Numbered from the stretch's first letter, positions 16,978 through 26,477 are shown. The stretch is 64,000 nucleotides of DNA from Massilia aurea (GCF_024753205.1 NZ_JANUGZ010000008.1:46250-110249), one strand, 5' to 3'. The notes: generated from the sequence alone by a model not told the origin. A program made the numbers and translations.

Positions 16978-18133
16978 ATGAACAATCAAGCGGTCGCCCA
17001 AGTCACTCTCCACAACAACACCGGTAACAGCGACAAGATCTACGAATGCGTGGTCGTTCGTTCCGGCGACCTATACCTGGTCAACACCCAGAGTGGTCGC
17101 CGTGGAGGTTCGATGACCCCGCGCACGAAAACGAAGCAACCAGTGTCGCTGGAGGCTGCGATGAAAATCTACGACGGGGTCGTAAAAGAGAAGAAAGCAG
17201 AGAGCTACTACGTGCTTGAAGGCGACGTTGCGGTAGCCGCCCCAGCAGCCTCCAATGACCCGACCGGCGCCTTCCATCAACCGCAGCTGCTGAACGATAT
17301 CGATCGTGATGCAGCGATGGCGCTGATAGAAGACGACGAGTGGGTGATGGAAGAAAAGATGGACGGTAAGCGCATCGCCACAGCTATCAGCGCTTCCGAC
17401 ATTTCGCATCTCCAACAAGTCAGCCCGCGCATGCAGCATTCCGGCGCCGATCGTCACTGCAATCCAGTCGCTGACAAGCGTCGAGTATGTGGGGCCTGTG
17501 CTCTATATCGAAACTGACGGCGAGTTGATAGGCGACAAGTACCATGTGTTCGATATTTTCGCGATCGATGGTGCGGACCTGCGGCATTTGCCATACGAAA
17601 CCCGCGCAGCGCACTACGCCAAGCTGATCAGGCGGAACAAAGCCCTGTCCAGCAGCGTGTTCGACACGATCGAGGCAGTTGAAACGTTCTACGGAACGGC
17701 TGCCAAGCGCGCTGCATTCGAGCATATTGAAAGTCGAAATGGTGAGGGCGTGGTGTTCAAGCGCCGCGATATGGTCTACGCACCTGGACGTCCGAATAGC
17801 GGCGGGCCGGCGCTCAAGTTCAAGTTCAAGGAAAGCTCTACTGCAATCTGTTTGGGCGACAGCAGCGATGGAAAGCGAAGCATCAGGCTTGGCCTCTTGT
17901 CGAGCGATGGCGAAATGGTGAACGTCGGAAAAGTTACCGTCCCGCCAAATCAGCCTGTCCCGAAGCCAAACGACCTGGTCGAGATTCAGTACTTATACAA
18001 GTACGAAAACGGTTCACCATTCCAGCCGGTCTTGCTTCGAGTTCGTGACGATCAAAACCGCGACGAATGCACCCTTGCGCAAGTCAAGCGTTTGAAAGCG
18101 AAAGTCGGGGCCGAAACCGAGGAAATGGAATAA
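16978..18133 (+). pseudogene. ATP-dependent DNA ligase, frameshifted
   Basis: The first 70 residues resemble a WGR-type domain (YECVVVRSGDLYLVNTQSG). From about residue 100 a ligase domain begins with WVMEEKMDGKRIA, where Lys127 is the expected adenylated residue. The frame then breaks near 17400. The downstream frame (from about 17402) supplies SIPAPIVTAIQSL, IETDGEL, EGVVFKRRD and the LKFKFKES motif V, then an OB-like tail. A one-base change near 17400 would restore a protein of about 385 residues. Ligases of this type are carried by phages and plasmids for nick repair. As sequenced, no full enzyme is made. Confidence 0.8.
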
Positions 18134-18387
18134 CCAAAGCAACGCTGTGGCGGGTGCGAAACTAAGTTTCGCACTGGATCGCAGTTGTGGCCTACGCATG
18201 GCCCGCAGTATCTTGTTTTCCCTGCCCTAACGCTCAGTCCATCCGGACTGAGCACCCTCCCCCTCTCCCTACACGCCCACCACATTCAGGCGCATTTCCA
18301 GGCTCAAATATTGCAGTGCCCTAGATGCTTGCAGATCCTGAGCGAATCGCGGCCCGTTTCCTAATCCCGAACTAGAGTCGCGTCTTG

Positions 18388-18426
18388 TGAGACCCTGTTA
18401 GACCCTATTCGACCTTGGTTAGGTCT
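18388..18426. repeat. Candidate centromere repeats upstream of parM
   Basis: Short repeats of the GTTAGACCC/ATTCGACC type occur three times between 18388 and 18415, followed by an inverted GGTTAGGTCT. They lie about 80 bp upstream of the ParM gene, the usual place for parC. Function is inferred from position. The rest of 18134-18507 shows no gene. Confidence 0.45.
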
Positions 18427-18507
18427 ATCCGTTCATGTACAGTCTGCGCGTAGTAGATAAGCATTCTCCGCAGCATTGACGCGGCAACTCCACAATAGGA
18501 CGGGCAA

Positions 18508-19662
18508 ATGGGCACCAATTCGCAGAAAGAAATGCAAGTAGTGGTCGGGGCTGATGACGGCCACGATACGATCAAGTTGTGTCACGGCTGGGACAGCGCA
18601 ACTCAAACTTGGCGTTACGGGTACCACAAATCGCGTGCCGTTGAAGGCCTCCAGCAGGTGATGTCGATGGGTGGGCCTGGCGGCGCCGGTGGCGCTTACG
18701 AGACCGGTGGGAAGCGCTATACCGTAGCGGGCTCGCAGAATCTGCTCCAGGCGCTCGACACCCGCATGGAGGGGTACCCTTTATCTGACCTAAACCGCAC
18801 CCTCGTAAATCACTCGTTGGCTGCTTGCGGCTTGGGCGATGTTCAAGTGCATCTGATCACCGGCCTGCCAGTCGACCAGTATTACAAGAACGGCGCACCT
18901 AATCAGGAGCTTATCGGACAAAAGATCGCAAGTCTTGCGAAGCCGGCTCAACGAGTTGGTAAAGGCCCGGCGTTGGCCCGAATCGTCGGGCAGAGCGTTA
19001 TCAGCGAGGCGATCGCCGCGTTTTACGATGCGCTGATCCAGCCCGATGGGGAGTTCAATGCCGAGATCGAGGCGCTGATTGCGCGGCGGCCAATTGCTGT
19101 GATGGACATGGGCGGCAAGACGACGGACTTAGTTGTTGTCGCTGAACACGGCAGCTCGGTGTACAAGGACCAGAGTGGAACGAAGGACATTGGCGTCCTC
19201 CAGCTGCTCGACCAGGTCGCAGAAAGCATAAAGTCGGAGTTCCGTCTGAATGACAATCCTCCTTTGCCCTATGTAGAGGAGGCATGCCGCACCAAGAAAT
19301 ACGAGCTATTCGGAGAGCAGGTGGACGTCAGCCAGATCGTCACGGCGGCGTGTGAATCATATTTGGAGCGGGTGAAGAATTTTTTCGTGTCCAAACTTCG
19401 CGATGGATCTATCGTTGGCGCTGTCCTTTTTGTCGGCGGCGGCACCGCGCTGATCCAGAGCATCTTGGGACCAACGGCGTTCGAATCGATCTACAGGGGG
19501 AAGCGCTTTATCGCAATAGATCCAGAATATGCAAACGCTCGCGGCATGTGGAAGTTTGGCATGTACATCCTGGATGATGCAGAGCGTACAATCGAGGCCC
19601 CGGCCGCAACGAAAGGCGCTCCAGCCAAGTCCACGCGTGCCAGCGCAGTCGAATCTGTATAA
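18508..19662 (+). CDS. parM: ParM/StbA-type plasmid segregation actin
   Basis: The 384-residue protein has the actin-like fold signatures. These are VVVGADDGHDTIKL (phosphate 1), LITGLPVDQYYK, a phosphate-2 motif PIAVMDMGGKTTDLVVV and an adenosine motif AVLFVGGGTALI. Actin-type ATPases of this family polymerise to push plasmid copies apart. The upstream repeats at 18388 and the small downstream gene complete a ParM locus. The C-terminal tail is low-complexity (Ala/Thr/Ser), and the next gene begins 12 bp downstream. Confidence 0.85.
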   Translation: MGTNSQKEMQVVVGADDGHDTIKLCHGWDSATQTWRYGYHKSRAVEGLQQVMSMGGPGGAGGAYETGGKRYTVAGSQNLLQALDTRMEGYPLSDLNRTLVNHSLAACGLGDVQVHLITGLPVDQYYKNGAPNQELIGQKIASLAKPAQRVGKGPALARIVGQSVISEAIAAFYDALIQPDGEFNAEIEALIARRPIAVMDMGGKTTDLVVVAEHGSSVYKDQSGTKDIGVLQLLDQVAESIKSEFRLNDNPPLPYVEEACRTKKYELFGEQVDVSQIVTAACESYLERVKNFFVSKLRDGSIVGAVLFVGGGTALIQSILGPTAFESIYRGKRFIAIDPEYANARGMWKFGMYILDDAERTIEAPAATKGAPAKSTRASAVESV

Positions 19663-19674
19663 AAGGACGAGGTA

Positions 19675-20118
19675 ATGGCGAAGGATAATCCGGAAGCTTT
19701 AACAGCACAGTACAAGGTACTGATCAGGCCCACGGATGTTGGACTGCTTGTTATGAAGCGGCTGCAAAGGCCTGCCCTGGACAAGAGTGCTGAACTGCGA
19801 AGGTTGATCGAACTGGGCTACGCGGCTGAGCAAGCCGGCTTTATCCTCGACGGGACTATTCTGAGAAACGGTGGGCGGGTATGGGATGTTCAACCTGTCC
19901 TTGCCAGCGAACGCGGCCAGGAGCAAATTAAAGCATCGAAGGCCGAGATTACAACAACACCGAGTTCGACGTCGTCCAGCGATGGATCGGATTCAGCGGT
20001 CGCATCAGCAATCAAAGCTGACGCGCCCGTTGCGTGCGAAGCCACCACCCTGACCGATGCGAAAGGCTGCGCTCGTACCGGTCTACGCGCTAATTTGCGA
20101 AAACTCTCGAATCCTTGA
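19675..20118 (+). CDS. ParM partner (ParR/StbB-like adaptor)
   Basis: The 147-residue protein follows parM by 12 bp with AAAGGACGAGGT as RBS. The N-terminal 60 residues (YKVLIRPTDVGLLVMKRLQR..., AELRRLIELGYAAEQAGF) resemble a ribbon-helix-helix-type DNA-binding domain as in StbB/ParR adaptors. A disordered Ser/Thr-rich tail follows. Position supports its role as centromere-binding partner of the actin; the fold is inferred. Confidence 0.65.
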   Translation: MAKDNPEALTAQYKVLIRPTDVGLLVMKRLQRPALDKSAELRRLIELGYAAEQAGFILDGTILRNGGRVWDVQPVLASERGQEQIKASKAEITTTPSSTSSSDGSDSAVASAIKADAPVACEATTLTDAKGCARTGLRANLRKLSNP

Positions 20119-20135
20119 CTCTTACCTTTACAACA

Positions 20136-20165
20136 AAAGCGGCCTACGGGCCGCTTTGTTTTTGT
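20136..20165 (+). terminator. Rho-independent terminator after parM locus
   Basis: AAAGCGGCC and GGCCGCTTT form a 9-bp stem (20136-20144 and 20149-20157) with a 4-base loop, followed by GTTTTTGT. It ends the parM operon. Confidence 0.85.
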
Positions 20166-20201
20166 GCCGGGGCTAACTTTTAGCCTATCGCCGCGGCCAG
20201 A

Positions 20202-20354
20202 AATTCATATTATGAATTCTTGGTCATGCGGACGTGCTCTGCCAGGACAGGATCCTCCGGCGTCAGTAGAAAATTCATAATATGAACTTTTGACGACTGA
20301 TGGGAGCATCCCCATGCGAGCAGCTGTCGTGGCTGCCTACGTTCATATTATGAA
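20202..20354. repeat. Three 13-bp palindromes, left group
   Basis: TTCATATTATGAA or TTCATAATATGAA occurs at 20204-20216, 20274-20286 and 20342-20354, about 69 bp apart. Three more copies lie at 21913-22015, on the other side of repA. They are likely binding sites for RepA or ParB (iterons or parS). No gene is supported between 20166 and 20515. Confidence 0.8.
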
Positions 20355-20515
20355 TTTTCGGCATGCTCCCGAGATCGGCTTCGCTCTGATGCTAGGTCGC
20401 AACACCGCCCACCACGATCGACAGCGGCAGCCGGGTAAAACGAAATTGGCTCGCGCCCCCCCGTGCCTCTTCGCGAGACCGGTTCGAAATCTAAGCGATC
20501 AGGAACGTATCATGT

Positions 20516-21571
20516 TCAAACCTCCACCAAATTGCCTGCAGCTACGCCCTTGTACAGACCTTCCATGTGACACGCTGGATAAGTTTCACGGACTGCGCCA
20601 CGAGTTACTTCTGCGAACCCATCGAAAAACCGCACTACCATTTCGCGGCTGACATGATGGAACGTCTTGTAACGGCACGCCTCGGCAATTGCATCTAGGC
20701 GGCCGCCAGACGCTTCCGACGATGAATGCTGGCGCTCGCTCGGGCTGCGCGGCTCTGACAGCGTAGCGCGTGTCTCAGAGCATCCAGGAGCGTTTGCTAG
20801 TTTGCGAGCGACATACGCAAAGTCATCACCGGAATTCAACAATGACCGAAGGTACTTCACAGCTCGTCCACCAGTGATGCCAGAGTTAAGCAAGAGGTGC
20901 CGCTTAACGATCCACACGTCTTGGAGACGTTGGCCAACTTGTTTTGCCAAGCCCATTAGCGAAAAGATGCCGAAGAGGTCTATGCCAAGTTCACGCTGCA
21001 ATGGCCGGAGATCGGCTGGTAGGCCGTTTGGTTTTTCAGCCTCGTTGTTAAAAGAAGCTTCTTTTTTATAAAGGCAGTTGTTAACCCCTATGCCGTGAGA
21101 CATTTCGGTCTCTGATTGAGGAGCGGATTTGGCCGTTACCGCGACTGGTGCTGGCGGGTTTCCTGGACCGGATGACGAAACTTGCTCATCGATGGTTGGC
21201 AGGCCAATAAGCTTGCGAAGCGGGTCTGCCACAAGGTATCGCCTGGCCGAAAACTTGCCCCAGCGATTACGGCCGTCATGTAGCGGGTCTGGATCGAGCC
21301 AGCCGCATTCCAAGCACAGCGAAATCGTGCGCGTCACCGTTTTTGTGCTCACGCTCAGTTGCGACGCAACCTTGTGGACGCTGACGCTGATTTCCTTCGC
21401 CGGCTTCCGGATGCGGGTTCTAGCCACCAGGTCGATAAAGACCCTCATGAAGGACTTCGTCAACTTAGCTCGGATATCGGGATGAGTCTCAGCTCGAAGT
21501 AGGTAAGGGCGTATCGGGGATGGGTAGTCCTCATAGGCACTCAGCATGTCGTTATAGGTGAGGTTAAGCAC
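20516..21571 (-). CDS. repA: Plasmid replication initiator RepA
   Basis: The GTG at 21571 is preferred because GGAGG lies 5 bp upstream; a GTG at 21595 extends the frame by 8 residues. The protein has about 351 residues and a helix-turn-helix region (ISVSVHKVASQLSVSTKTVTRTISLCLECGWL) near residues 65-100. The middle is disordered and the C-terminus conserved-looking and helical. Placement between parAB and palindrome arrays, and the lone HTH, indicate an initiator. I cannot assign an incompatibility group. Expression may be controlled by the palindromes at 21913-22015 upstream. Confidence 0.7.
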   Translation of the reverse strand: MLNLTYNDMLSAYEDYPSPIRPYLLRAETHPDIRAKLTKSFMRVFIDLVARTRIRKPAKEISVSVHKVASQLSVSTKTVTRTISLCLECGWLDPDPLHDGRNRWGKFSARRYLVADPLRKLIGLPTIDEQVSSSGPGNPPAPVAVTAKSAPQSETEMSHGIGVNNCLYKKEASFNNEAEKPNGLPADLRPLQRELGIDLFGIFSLMGLAKQVGQRLQDVWIVKRHLLLNSGITGGRAVKYLRSLLNSGDDFAYVARKLANAPGCSETRATLSEPRSPSERQHSSSEASGGRLDAIAEACRYKTFHHVSREMVVRFFDGFAEVTRGAVRETYPACHMEGLYKGVAAGNLVEV

Positions 21572-21774
21572 GTAAACCTCCACTAAGGTGGTCACATACC
21601 AGTACTCCGGGGAATACAGTGTCCTCCGAAAGGACCGGATAATAGAAATTTAAGCGCACAGCCGCCCCTGTGGTGCTTGGCACCGCAAAAGTGTTTGACT
21701 ACCGTGCTGGAGGGGGCTAAGATGAAGTTCTCTAGTCGTCACCTGAGTCCACCGCTAGCGCGGGACTGAAAACG

Positions 21775-21803
21775 AAAACCCCAGCTCAGCTGGGGTTTTT
21801 TAT
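21775..21803. terminator. Bidirectional terminator between parB and repA
   Basis: AACCCCAGCT (21777-21786) pairs with AGCTGGGGTT (21788-21797), flanked by A-rich and T-rich tracts on both sides. It can terminate parAB transcripts before repA. Confidence 0.85.
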
Positions 21804-21912
21804 TTAGCTCATTACATTCCGAGCTCCTTTGTTTGTTGAAGGCGCTCCGGTCACACCGGCGCCATTTAGTTTCAGTCGAACAGAAGGTGGCTCAACTTGC
21901 GAGTTGATAAAA

Positions 21913-22015
21913 TTCATAATATGAATTGCGCGAGATTGCTTCTGATCGGCGGTAAGAAAATTCATAATATGAACACCCGCTTCCTTTGAGGAGTTAAACG
22001 CGTTCATATTATGAA
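21913..22015. repeat. Three 13-bp palindromes, right group
   Basis: Copies of TTCATAATATGAA or TTCATATTATGAA lie at 21913-21925, 21961-21973 and 22003-22015, with 42-48 bp spacing. They sit between the parB end and repA, where parS sites or replication-control sites are expected. The region 21596-22162 otherwise holds only the terminator. Confidence 0.8.
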
Positions 22016-22162
22016 TTTTTTTAGCAACTGCCTGGAAACCACGGCCGACAGGGCCGGTAGCCCCAAGCAACGATTGACTAAACGAAAACCAAAATACCCC
22101 ACCAACTGCTGCGAGTGGCAGGGCAGGGCAGTTGGTGTAGGGGTGCTTTGGTGTCATGGGGT

Positions 22163-23194
22163 CTATTCGCTGGTTTCGTCCGGTGCTGAGCTGCTAACCT
22201 CTTTGGCCTGGAGCTCAAGCCATGCTTGCAAATGCTTTTCAAAAGCCGCGATATCCAGATCCGGTACTTTGCAGTTCACGACAACCGAGCGCTGGTCCGC
22301 GCTGATTTTCGTCGTGAAGATGAGGCGACGCCCGTTTGTAATCAAGTTCGGTTCCGATCCGCCACGTTCAGCTTGTCCCTTGATCGCTTGAAGCACCCAC
22401 GACTTCAAAGAGTTTTGAGCGGCACCTTCCATCAAACGTTGCACGCCACGCTCGATGTCCAAGAGATTGTCGGGGTAATCGGCACACAGTTTCTTAATAA
22501 CCGCTCCGGTCTGATACCCGAACAGGTCAGGCTTCGAATCCAGCATCCGGACAATCTTTGCTGGCAGTTTCAGCATGTCCAAGCATCCACTTACTTTTAC
22601 GGTGCTCTGCCCGAAGTAACTAGCGACTTCGCGTTGGGTCTTGCACAGACCTTGCCTCAGTGCCGTAGCAAACATCAAGGCATACTCGTAGTCAGTAAGC
22701 CCAACACTCCCAACAGCAAGCAGCAAAGTTTTGGCCTGTGCTTCCCCATCGGTCAGCTCTTCCACGTACGCGTCGATCTCGGTCCAGCCGAGCGAACGTG
22801 CAGCGCGAATGCGGCGGTGCCCGCTGATCAGCTCGTACTTGCCGTTAACCATGCGAACTTTGATAGGGTCTGCGTGCGCAGCCGTATCCATGGTTTCAGC
22901 CAGGCGGTCGATTTCTTCGGGGTCATACTTGAGGCGCGGTTGGTACGGAGAGTCGATAATTTCCGCAACCGAAATTTTGCGCGCGTCTTTACGACTATCG
23001 GGATGGTCATTTTTGCCGGCAGCCGGCGGGGTTTCGCCGGTTTGTGGAGGTTCGGCACGATTCGGCAGTTCGACCACTGATGGAGCTGAGACAGTGCGAG
23101 CACCGACCAACGGCTTTCGCTGGTCGTCGCCTTCACGCGCTGCAATTCTCCCCGACGCGACCAGGCCGCTGACCTTAATGGGTGCACGACTCAT
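22163..23194 (-). CDS. parB: ParB partition protein
   Basis: The 343-residue protein has the ParB N-terminal domain: IIDSPYQPRLKYDPEEIDRLAETM and the box KYELISGHRRIRAARSLGW. A helix-turn-helix follows (KTQREVASYFGQSTVKVSGCLDML). The start overlaps the parA stop by 4 bp. It should bind centromere sites, probably the 13-bp palindromes beside repA, and load on DNA to drive ParA-dependent segregation. Confidence 0.9.
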   Translation of the reverse strand: MSRAPIKVSGLVASGRIAAREGDDQRKPLVGARTVSAPSVVELPNRAEPPQTGETPPAAGKNDHPDSRKDARKISVAEIIDSPYQPRLKYDPEEIDRLAETMDTAAHADPIKVRMVNGKYELISGHRRIRAARSLGWTEIDAYVEELTDGEAQAKTLLLAVGSVGLTDYEYALMFATALRQGLCKTQREVASYFGQSTVKVSGCLDMLKLPAKIVRMLDSKPDLFGYQTGAVIKKLCADYPDNLLDIERGVQRLMEGAAQNSLKSWVLQAIKGQAERGGSEPNLITNGRRLIFTTKISADQRSVVVNCKVPDLDIAAFEKHLQAWLELQAKEVSSSAPDETSE

Positions 23195-24267
23195 GCCGCC
23201 CTCCCCACGCTTGCAAGTGGGGCCAGGCTGTTGACGTCGGCCAGCTTGATGTCAAACATACGGATCAGCGACTTGGTAAGGTCCAGCACGTCGCGGGCGC
23301 CGACCGAATTTGGCTCCTTCTCGAGAACGGGGCCGTTATTCTTTTCATCGAAGGCGTCGTTTTGACGGACAAATCCGATGAAGTCGCGCACGATGGTGTC
23401 GTTGATCTGGTCTGGATAGGTGCTAACCAGCTTGGACAATGCGTCGTTGTGCGGCTTCTTGGTTTGGTTATAGCGATTAACGATCACGTGATAGTCGAGA
23501 TTAAGCCCGGCATCGGCAAAAGCCGAGTTCAACTCGTGCACGTTTGAATCGAGGATCTCAAGGGCCTTCGTACTCGGCCCCTCCGGCACGACGACCGCGA
23601 GCAGTGTCTTGCAGGCTGTCATCAAGGTGTTCGTGAGCAGTGATGTCGAAGGTGCTGAGTCAATCAGGATGACGTCGTAATGTGCGAAAACGTCGACGTA
23701 GCGCTTGAGCAGCCGTGAGAAAACGAACTCGCGATTCGTGGCCCCCATCAACCAGGAGTCGCTGTCTGCGAGCGTGATGTCTGCCGGGATCATATCCAAC
23801 ATGCCGCCAGCGTAGATTGGCCAGATCGCGGCCTGTACGTCGACGAAGTCTTTCTCCTTCTTCTCGTTCCGATTCATCAAATCACCGATATGGGTGATGT
23901 TTTCCGAAACCCAGTCGATGCCAAACAAACCGGTCAAGGATGCCTGCGGATCGCCATCGATCATCAAGACCTTGTGGCCCATCATTGCCAGGGCAGAGGC
24001 GACATTTCCGCAAATGGTCGTCTTGCCAGTACCACCCTTGGCCATCCGGAAGTTCAGGATCGGCGGAACAGTCTTTTCCCGAGACGAATCTTCCGAGAGC
24101 GACAGCATACTCATCCGAATACGGCGAATGTCCTCCGCGGTGTATATGCGGTGGTACTGACCCTTATCGGCGACGTTGTACTTTTCCCTGAACGCTTTAG
24201 GCGAGCCAGTGAAGCCGCACAACTCTTGTGCCAGACGAGCCTTCACGCCGAATGGGCGAGCGGACAT
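23191..24267 (-). CDS. parA: ParA partition ATPase
   Basis: Met at 24267 (MSARPFGVK) is preferred because AGGAGG precedes it; an upstream in-frame start at 24318 lacks this. The 358-residue protein has an N-terminal HTH-like region (residues 1-75). A deviant Walker A, MAKGGTGKTT, follows, then LMIDGDPQASLT and DVILIDSAPST. It is a type Ia-like ParA with a DNA-binding N-terminus, which may autoregulate parAB. parB overlaps its 3' end. Confidence 0.9.
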   Translation of the reverse strand: MSARPFGVKARLAQELCGFTGSPKAFREKYNVADKGQYHRIYTAEDIRRIRMSMLSLSEDSSREKTVPPILNFRMAKGGTGKTTICGNVASALAMMGHKVLMIDGDPQASLTGLFGIDWVSENITHIGDLMNRNEKKEKDFVDVQAAIWPIYAGGMLDMIPADITLADSDSWLMGATNREFVFSRLLKRYVDVFAHYDVILIDSAPSTSLLTNTLMTACKTLLAVVVPEGPSTKALEILDSNVHELNSAFADAGLNLDYHVIVNRYNQTKKPHNDALSKLVSTYPDQINDTIVRDFIGFVRQNDAFDEKNNGPVLEKEPNSVGARDVLDLTKSLIRMFDIKLADVNSLAPLASVGRAA

Positions 24268-24521
24268 GGAACCTCCTGAATATTGTGTCAACTGATCATA
24301 CAGCCGGCGGGGTAACATTGCAAACGGAAATCACATTAAATGTACCTTACGGCTATCAATGTCATTACGGGTGAGTGTCCACGCGAAAGGTATGGTTTCG
24401 CTCCTCTGGCACCGAAGTGACGCGACCTCATAACGAAAAAAGGAAGGTAGCACTGTACGAATGAGCGTACGGTTCAAATACTATTGAAAAAAGCTGACTA
24501 TTCGCCGACGGGGATAAAACT
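24268..24521. other. parAB upstream region
   Basis: The region contains the parA promoter area and no supported gene. No palindrome of the TTCATAATATGAA type was seen here. Confidence 0.4.
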
Positions 24522-24548
24522 AGCGCGACGGCCTGCGGCTGTCGCGCT
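24522..24548 (-). terminator. Hairpin downstream of 24568-25437 gene
   Basis: AGCGCGAC (24522-24529) pairs with GTCGCGCT (24541-24548). On the minus strand it is followed by AGTTTTATCC, a weak T tract. It is a likely terminator for the recombinase pair. Confidence 0.6.
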
Positions 24549-24567
24549 GACGCCATACCTGTTGCGC

Positions 24568-25437
24568 TCAGTGGCTGTCGTCCATCGAAGCCATTCTTGC
24601 CACGAGCGCCCGAATATCACCGATCTGCAAATGAGGTTCATTGGCTAGCAGTTGGCGGTAGAGTAGGGCGATGATCTGGATCGTGTCCACGGGGCGCACG
24701 GGCAGCGCGATCGCTGCACGTCCCCGCTGGATCACACGGACGAAGTAATGCGAGTGCTGGAAATCTACGAGTAACGACTTGTCGTGTGCGGGGCCGTGGC
24801 CATCGAACTTCACGCTGGGGATCAGGTTTTCGAAAAGCGCCAGTGCCGTGTAAGATTCCTGCACTGTGAGCTGAACGATGATCTTGTTCTGCCAGTCGAA
24901 CTCACGGCGGCCGGCGCCCAGCGCCAGAGCACCTTCGATCTGGATCGTGTGCTGGTTACTCGAGCGCGTGCGCGCTTCGCTCACGCACAGCGCGGCGCTG
25001 CCGCCGAAAATTTTGAAAGAGTAGTAGGGCGCTTCAATCGGTGCGGCCGGTGCCGGTGTCGCCGCAACAGCGCGGGCGGCCACCTGCAGTCCAGCGACCT
25101 GGAGGTAGGCGACAGCCCGGGCCCGGTTGCCGGGATTCGCGTTCGCAGCCTTGATCGTTTCAATACCGGCACAGCCGTCAAGCCTGGCCGCGGCAATGAT
25201 CGCCGGCAGGTCGAACTGGAAGCCCAGCTGCTCGACCGTGCGGCGCACTCCTGGGGCGATCGCGTGCACGACGGCGGCCAGCTGCTGGCGGCGCTTGGTC
25301 TCGCCGACAGCGAACCATCTAAGGTCATCGGCAAAGGCCTTTCCGTCAGCGGTGCCGACGAGCTGGCGCAGCTGCTCGCTTGTGACTGATGGCAGCCGGG
25401 CGCTGGCCAGCGTCTCGAGGATTGTGGAGAGCTTCAT
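24568..25437 (-). CDS. Hypothetical partner of tyrosine recombinase
   Basis: The 289-residue protein overlaps the recombinase gene by 4 bp (ATGA), so the two are coupled. No catalytic motif or membrane segment is visible. It has a helical, Ala-rich N-terminal half and a beta-rich C-terminal half. The last 60 residues (VDTIQIIALLYRQLLANEP) are helical. It is probably an accessory factor for the recombinase, but its family is unrecognised. Confidence 0.5.
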   Translation of the reverse strand: MKLSTILETLASARLPSVTSEQLRQLVGTADGKAFADDLRWFAVGETKRRQQLAAVVHAIAPGVRRTVEQLGFQFDLPAIIAAARLDGCAGIETIKAANANPGNRARAVAYLQVAGLQVAARAVAATPAPAAPIEAPYYSFKIFGGSAALCVSEARTRSSNQHTIQIEGALALGAGRREFDWQNKIIVQLTVQESYTALALFENLIPSVKFDGHGPAHDKSLLVDFQHSHYFVRVIQRGRAAIALPVRPVDTIQIIALLYRQLLANEPHLQIGDIRALVARMASMDDSH

Positions 25438-26438
25438 TTTTTCGGATCGTCTTTGATGCGCGTGAATTTGTAATCGGCAGCGGAGCGCTCGAGCGCCAGG
25501 CCGAGCACGTCCTTCAACTGGTCTGGACTGGCGCCGTTGTCCAACTGTCCTTTTGCGAACGTGTTGCGCAATGTCCGGCCGCCAGCTCGAGACATGTCCA
25601 GGCCGGCTCGCTCAAACGTCGCGCGGATCTGCTTGTAGACGGTCTTGTTCGTCATCTTGCCGCCCAGGACATTGGCCGGGAACACGAAGAGCCCGGGCAG
25701 CGCCAACTCCTTAACCATTCTTTCCCGTTCGTCCAGCCACGGTCGCAACTCGGCCACGCCTTCGCGGGGCAAGGGAGTGATGTGTTCGTAGCTGGTGTCA
25801 TGCTTTTCCTCTGGCGTGATGGTCAGGTCGACCGAACCGTCCAGCGCCACCTGGTGGCCGACTTCGTGCACCAGAAGACCGATCGCTTCGGCCACTCGCA
25901 GGCCGGCCAGCGCGATCATGACTTGCATAGCGCGATCGCGCCGGCGCTTCCAGCCGTCGAACGCCGTCACGCGGCGGCGCCGCGGTGGATCCGCCGGCAG
26001 GGCGTCGAAGAATCGCTGGAGCTGCTCGGGCGAGAGTGTCCGGCCGGCGTCGTCTTTAGGCAGGTCGGTGCGGTCGGTGGAAAGTATCGCCTGCTTCGCT
26101 GGATTGGGTATGACGCCCAAGTGTTGATAGCAGCGTTCCAGGAGGCGCAGGTACCGGTAACCGATCTTGCTGTTGAGGACTACCTTCCCGCCGTCGACGC
26201 GGTTGACGAAGCGGACCAGGTCGCCGTGGGTCACCGTCGAAAACGTTTTACCCTGTTCCGCTATCCAGGCGGAGACGTTGGAGAACATAGAAATATAGAT
26301 TCTGGCGGATTCGCCAGAGACCAAACGGAGCATGCCGTCGGCTGGGAGACGCTGGGCGGTTTTTGCGAAGGCTTCGGTGCCGACGAATTCCTTGAACGCC
26401 TGGACAGGGTCGCTGTCCCACGAAGTCAGGTTTTTCAT
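25434..26438 (-). CDS. Divergent tyrosine recombinase, catalytic box altered
   Basis: Met at 26438 (MKNLTSWDSD) is preferred to the TTG-started extension. The 334-residue protein has a SAM-like N-terminal domain and a catalytic-type domain with MIALAGLRVAEAIG, where the first Arg is present. The usual H-x-x-R-H box reads RTLRNTFA: the first His is Arg and the second is Asn. The LGH motif reads LGLAL, while the C-terminal Tyr (AADYKF) is kept. The changed His positions suggest reduced or altered catalysis. It may be a regulator or an element-specific recombinase. Confidence 0.7.
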   Translation of the reverse strand: MKNLTSWDSDPVQAFKEFVGTEAFAKTAQRLPADGMLRLVSGESARIYISMFSNVSAWIAEQGKTFSTVTHGDLVRFVNRVDGGKVVLNSKIGYRYLRLLERCYQHLGVIPNPAKQAILSTDRTDLPKDDAGRTLSPEQLQRFFDALPADPPRRRRVTAFDGWKRRRDRAMQVMIALAGLRVAEAIGLLVHEVGHQVALDGSVDLTITPEEKHDTSYEHITPLPREGVAELRPWLDERERMVKELALPGLFVFPANVLGGKMTNKTVYKQIRATFERAGLDMSRAGGRTLRNTFAKGQLDNGASPDQLKDVLGLALERSAADYKFTRIKDDPKK

Positions 26439-26477
26439 GGCGAGAATCAAAGTATGGTTGTCGCCAAGTATATCACG

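Noticed and set aside
21640..21803. Antisense RNA controlling repA
   Set aside because: The terminator at 21775-21803 is bidirectional and explained by parAB read-through control; I saw no clear plus-strand promoter or target pairing with the repA leader.
20202..22015. CRISPR array
   Set aside because: The palindromic 13-bp repeats are too short, irregularly spaced and split by repA.
22226..23080. 284-codon plus-strand frame opposite parB
   Set aside because: Shadow of the clearly assigned ParB gene.
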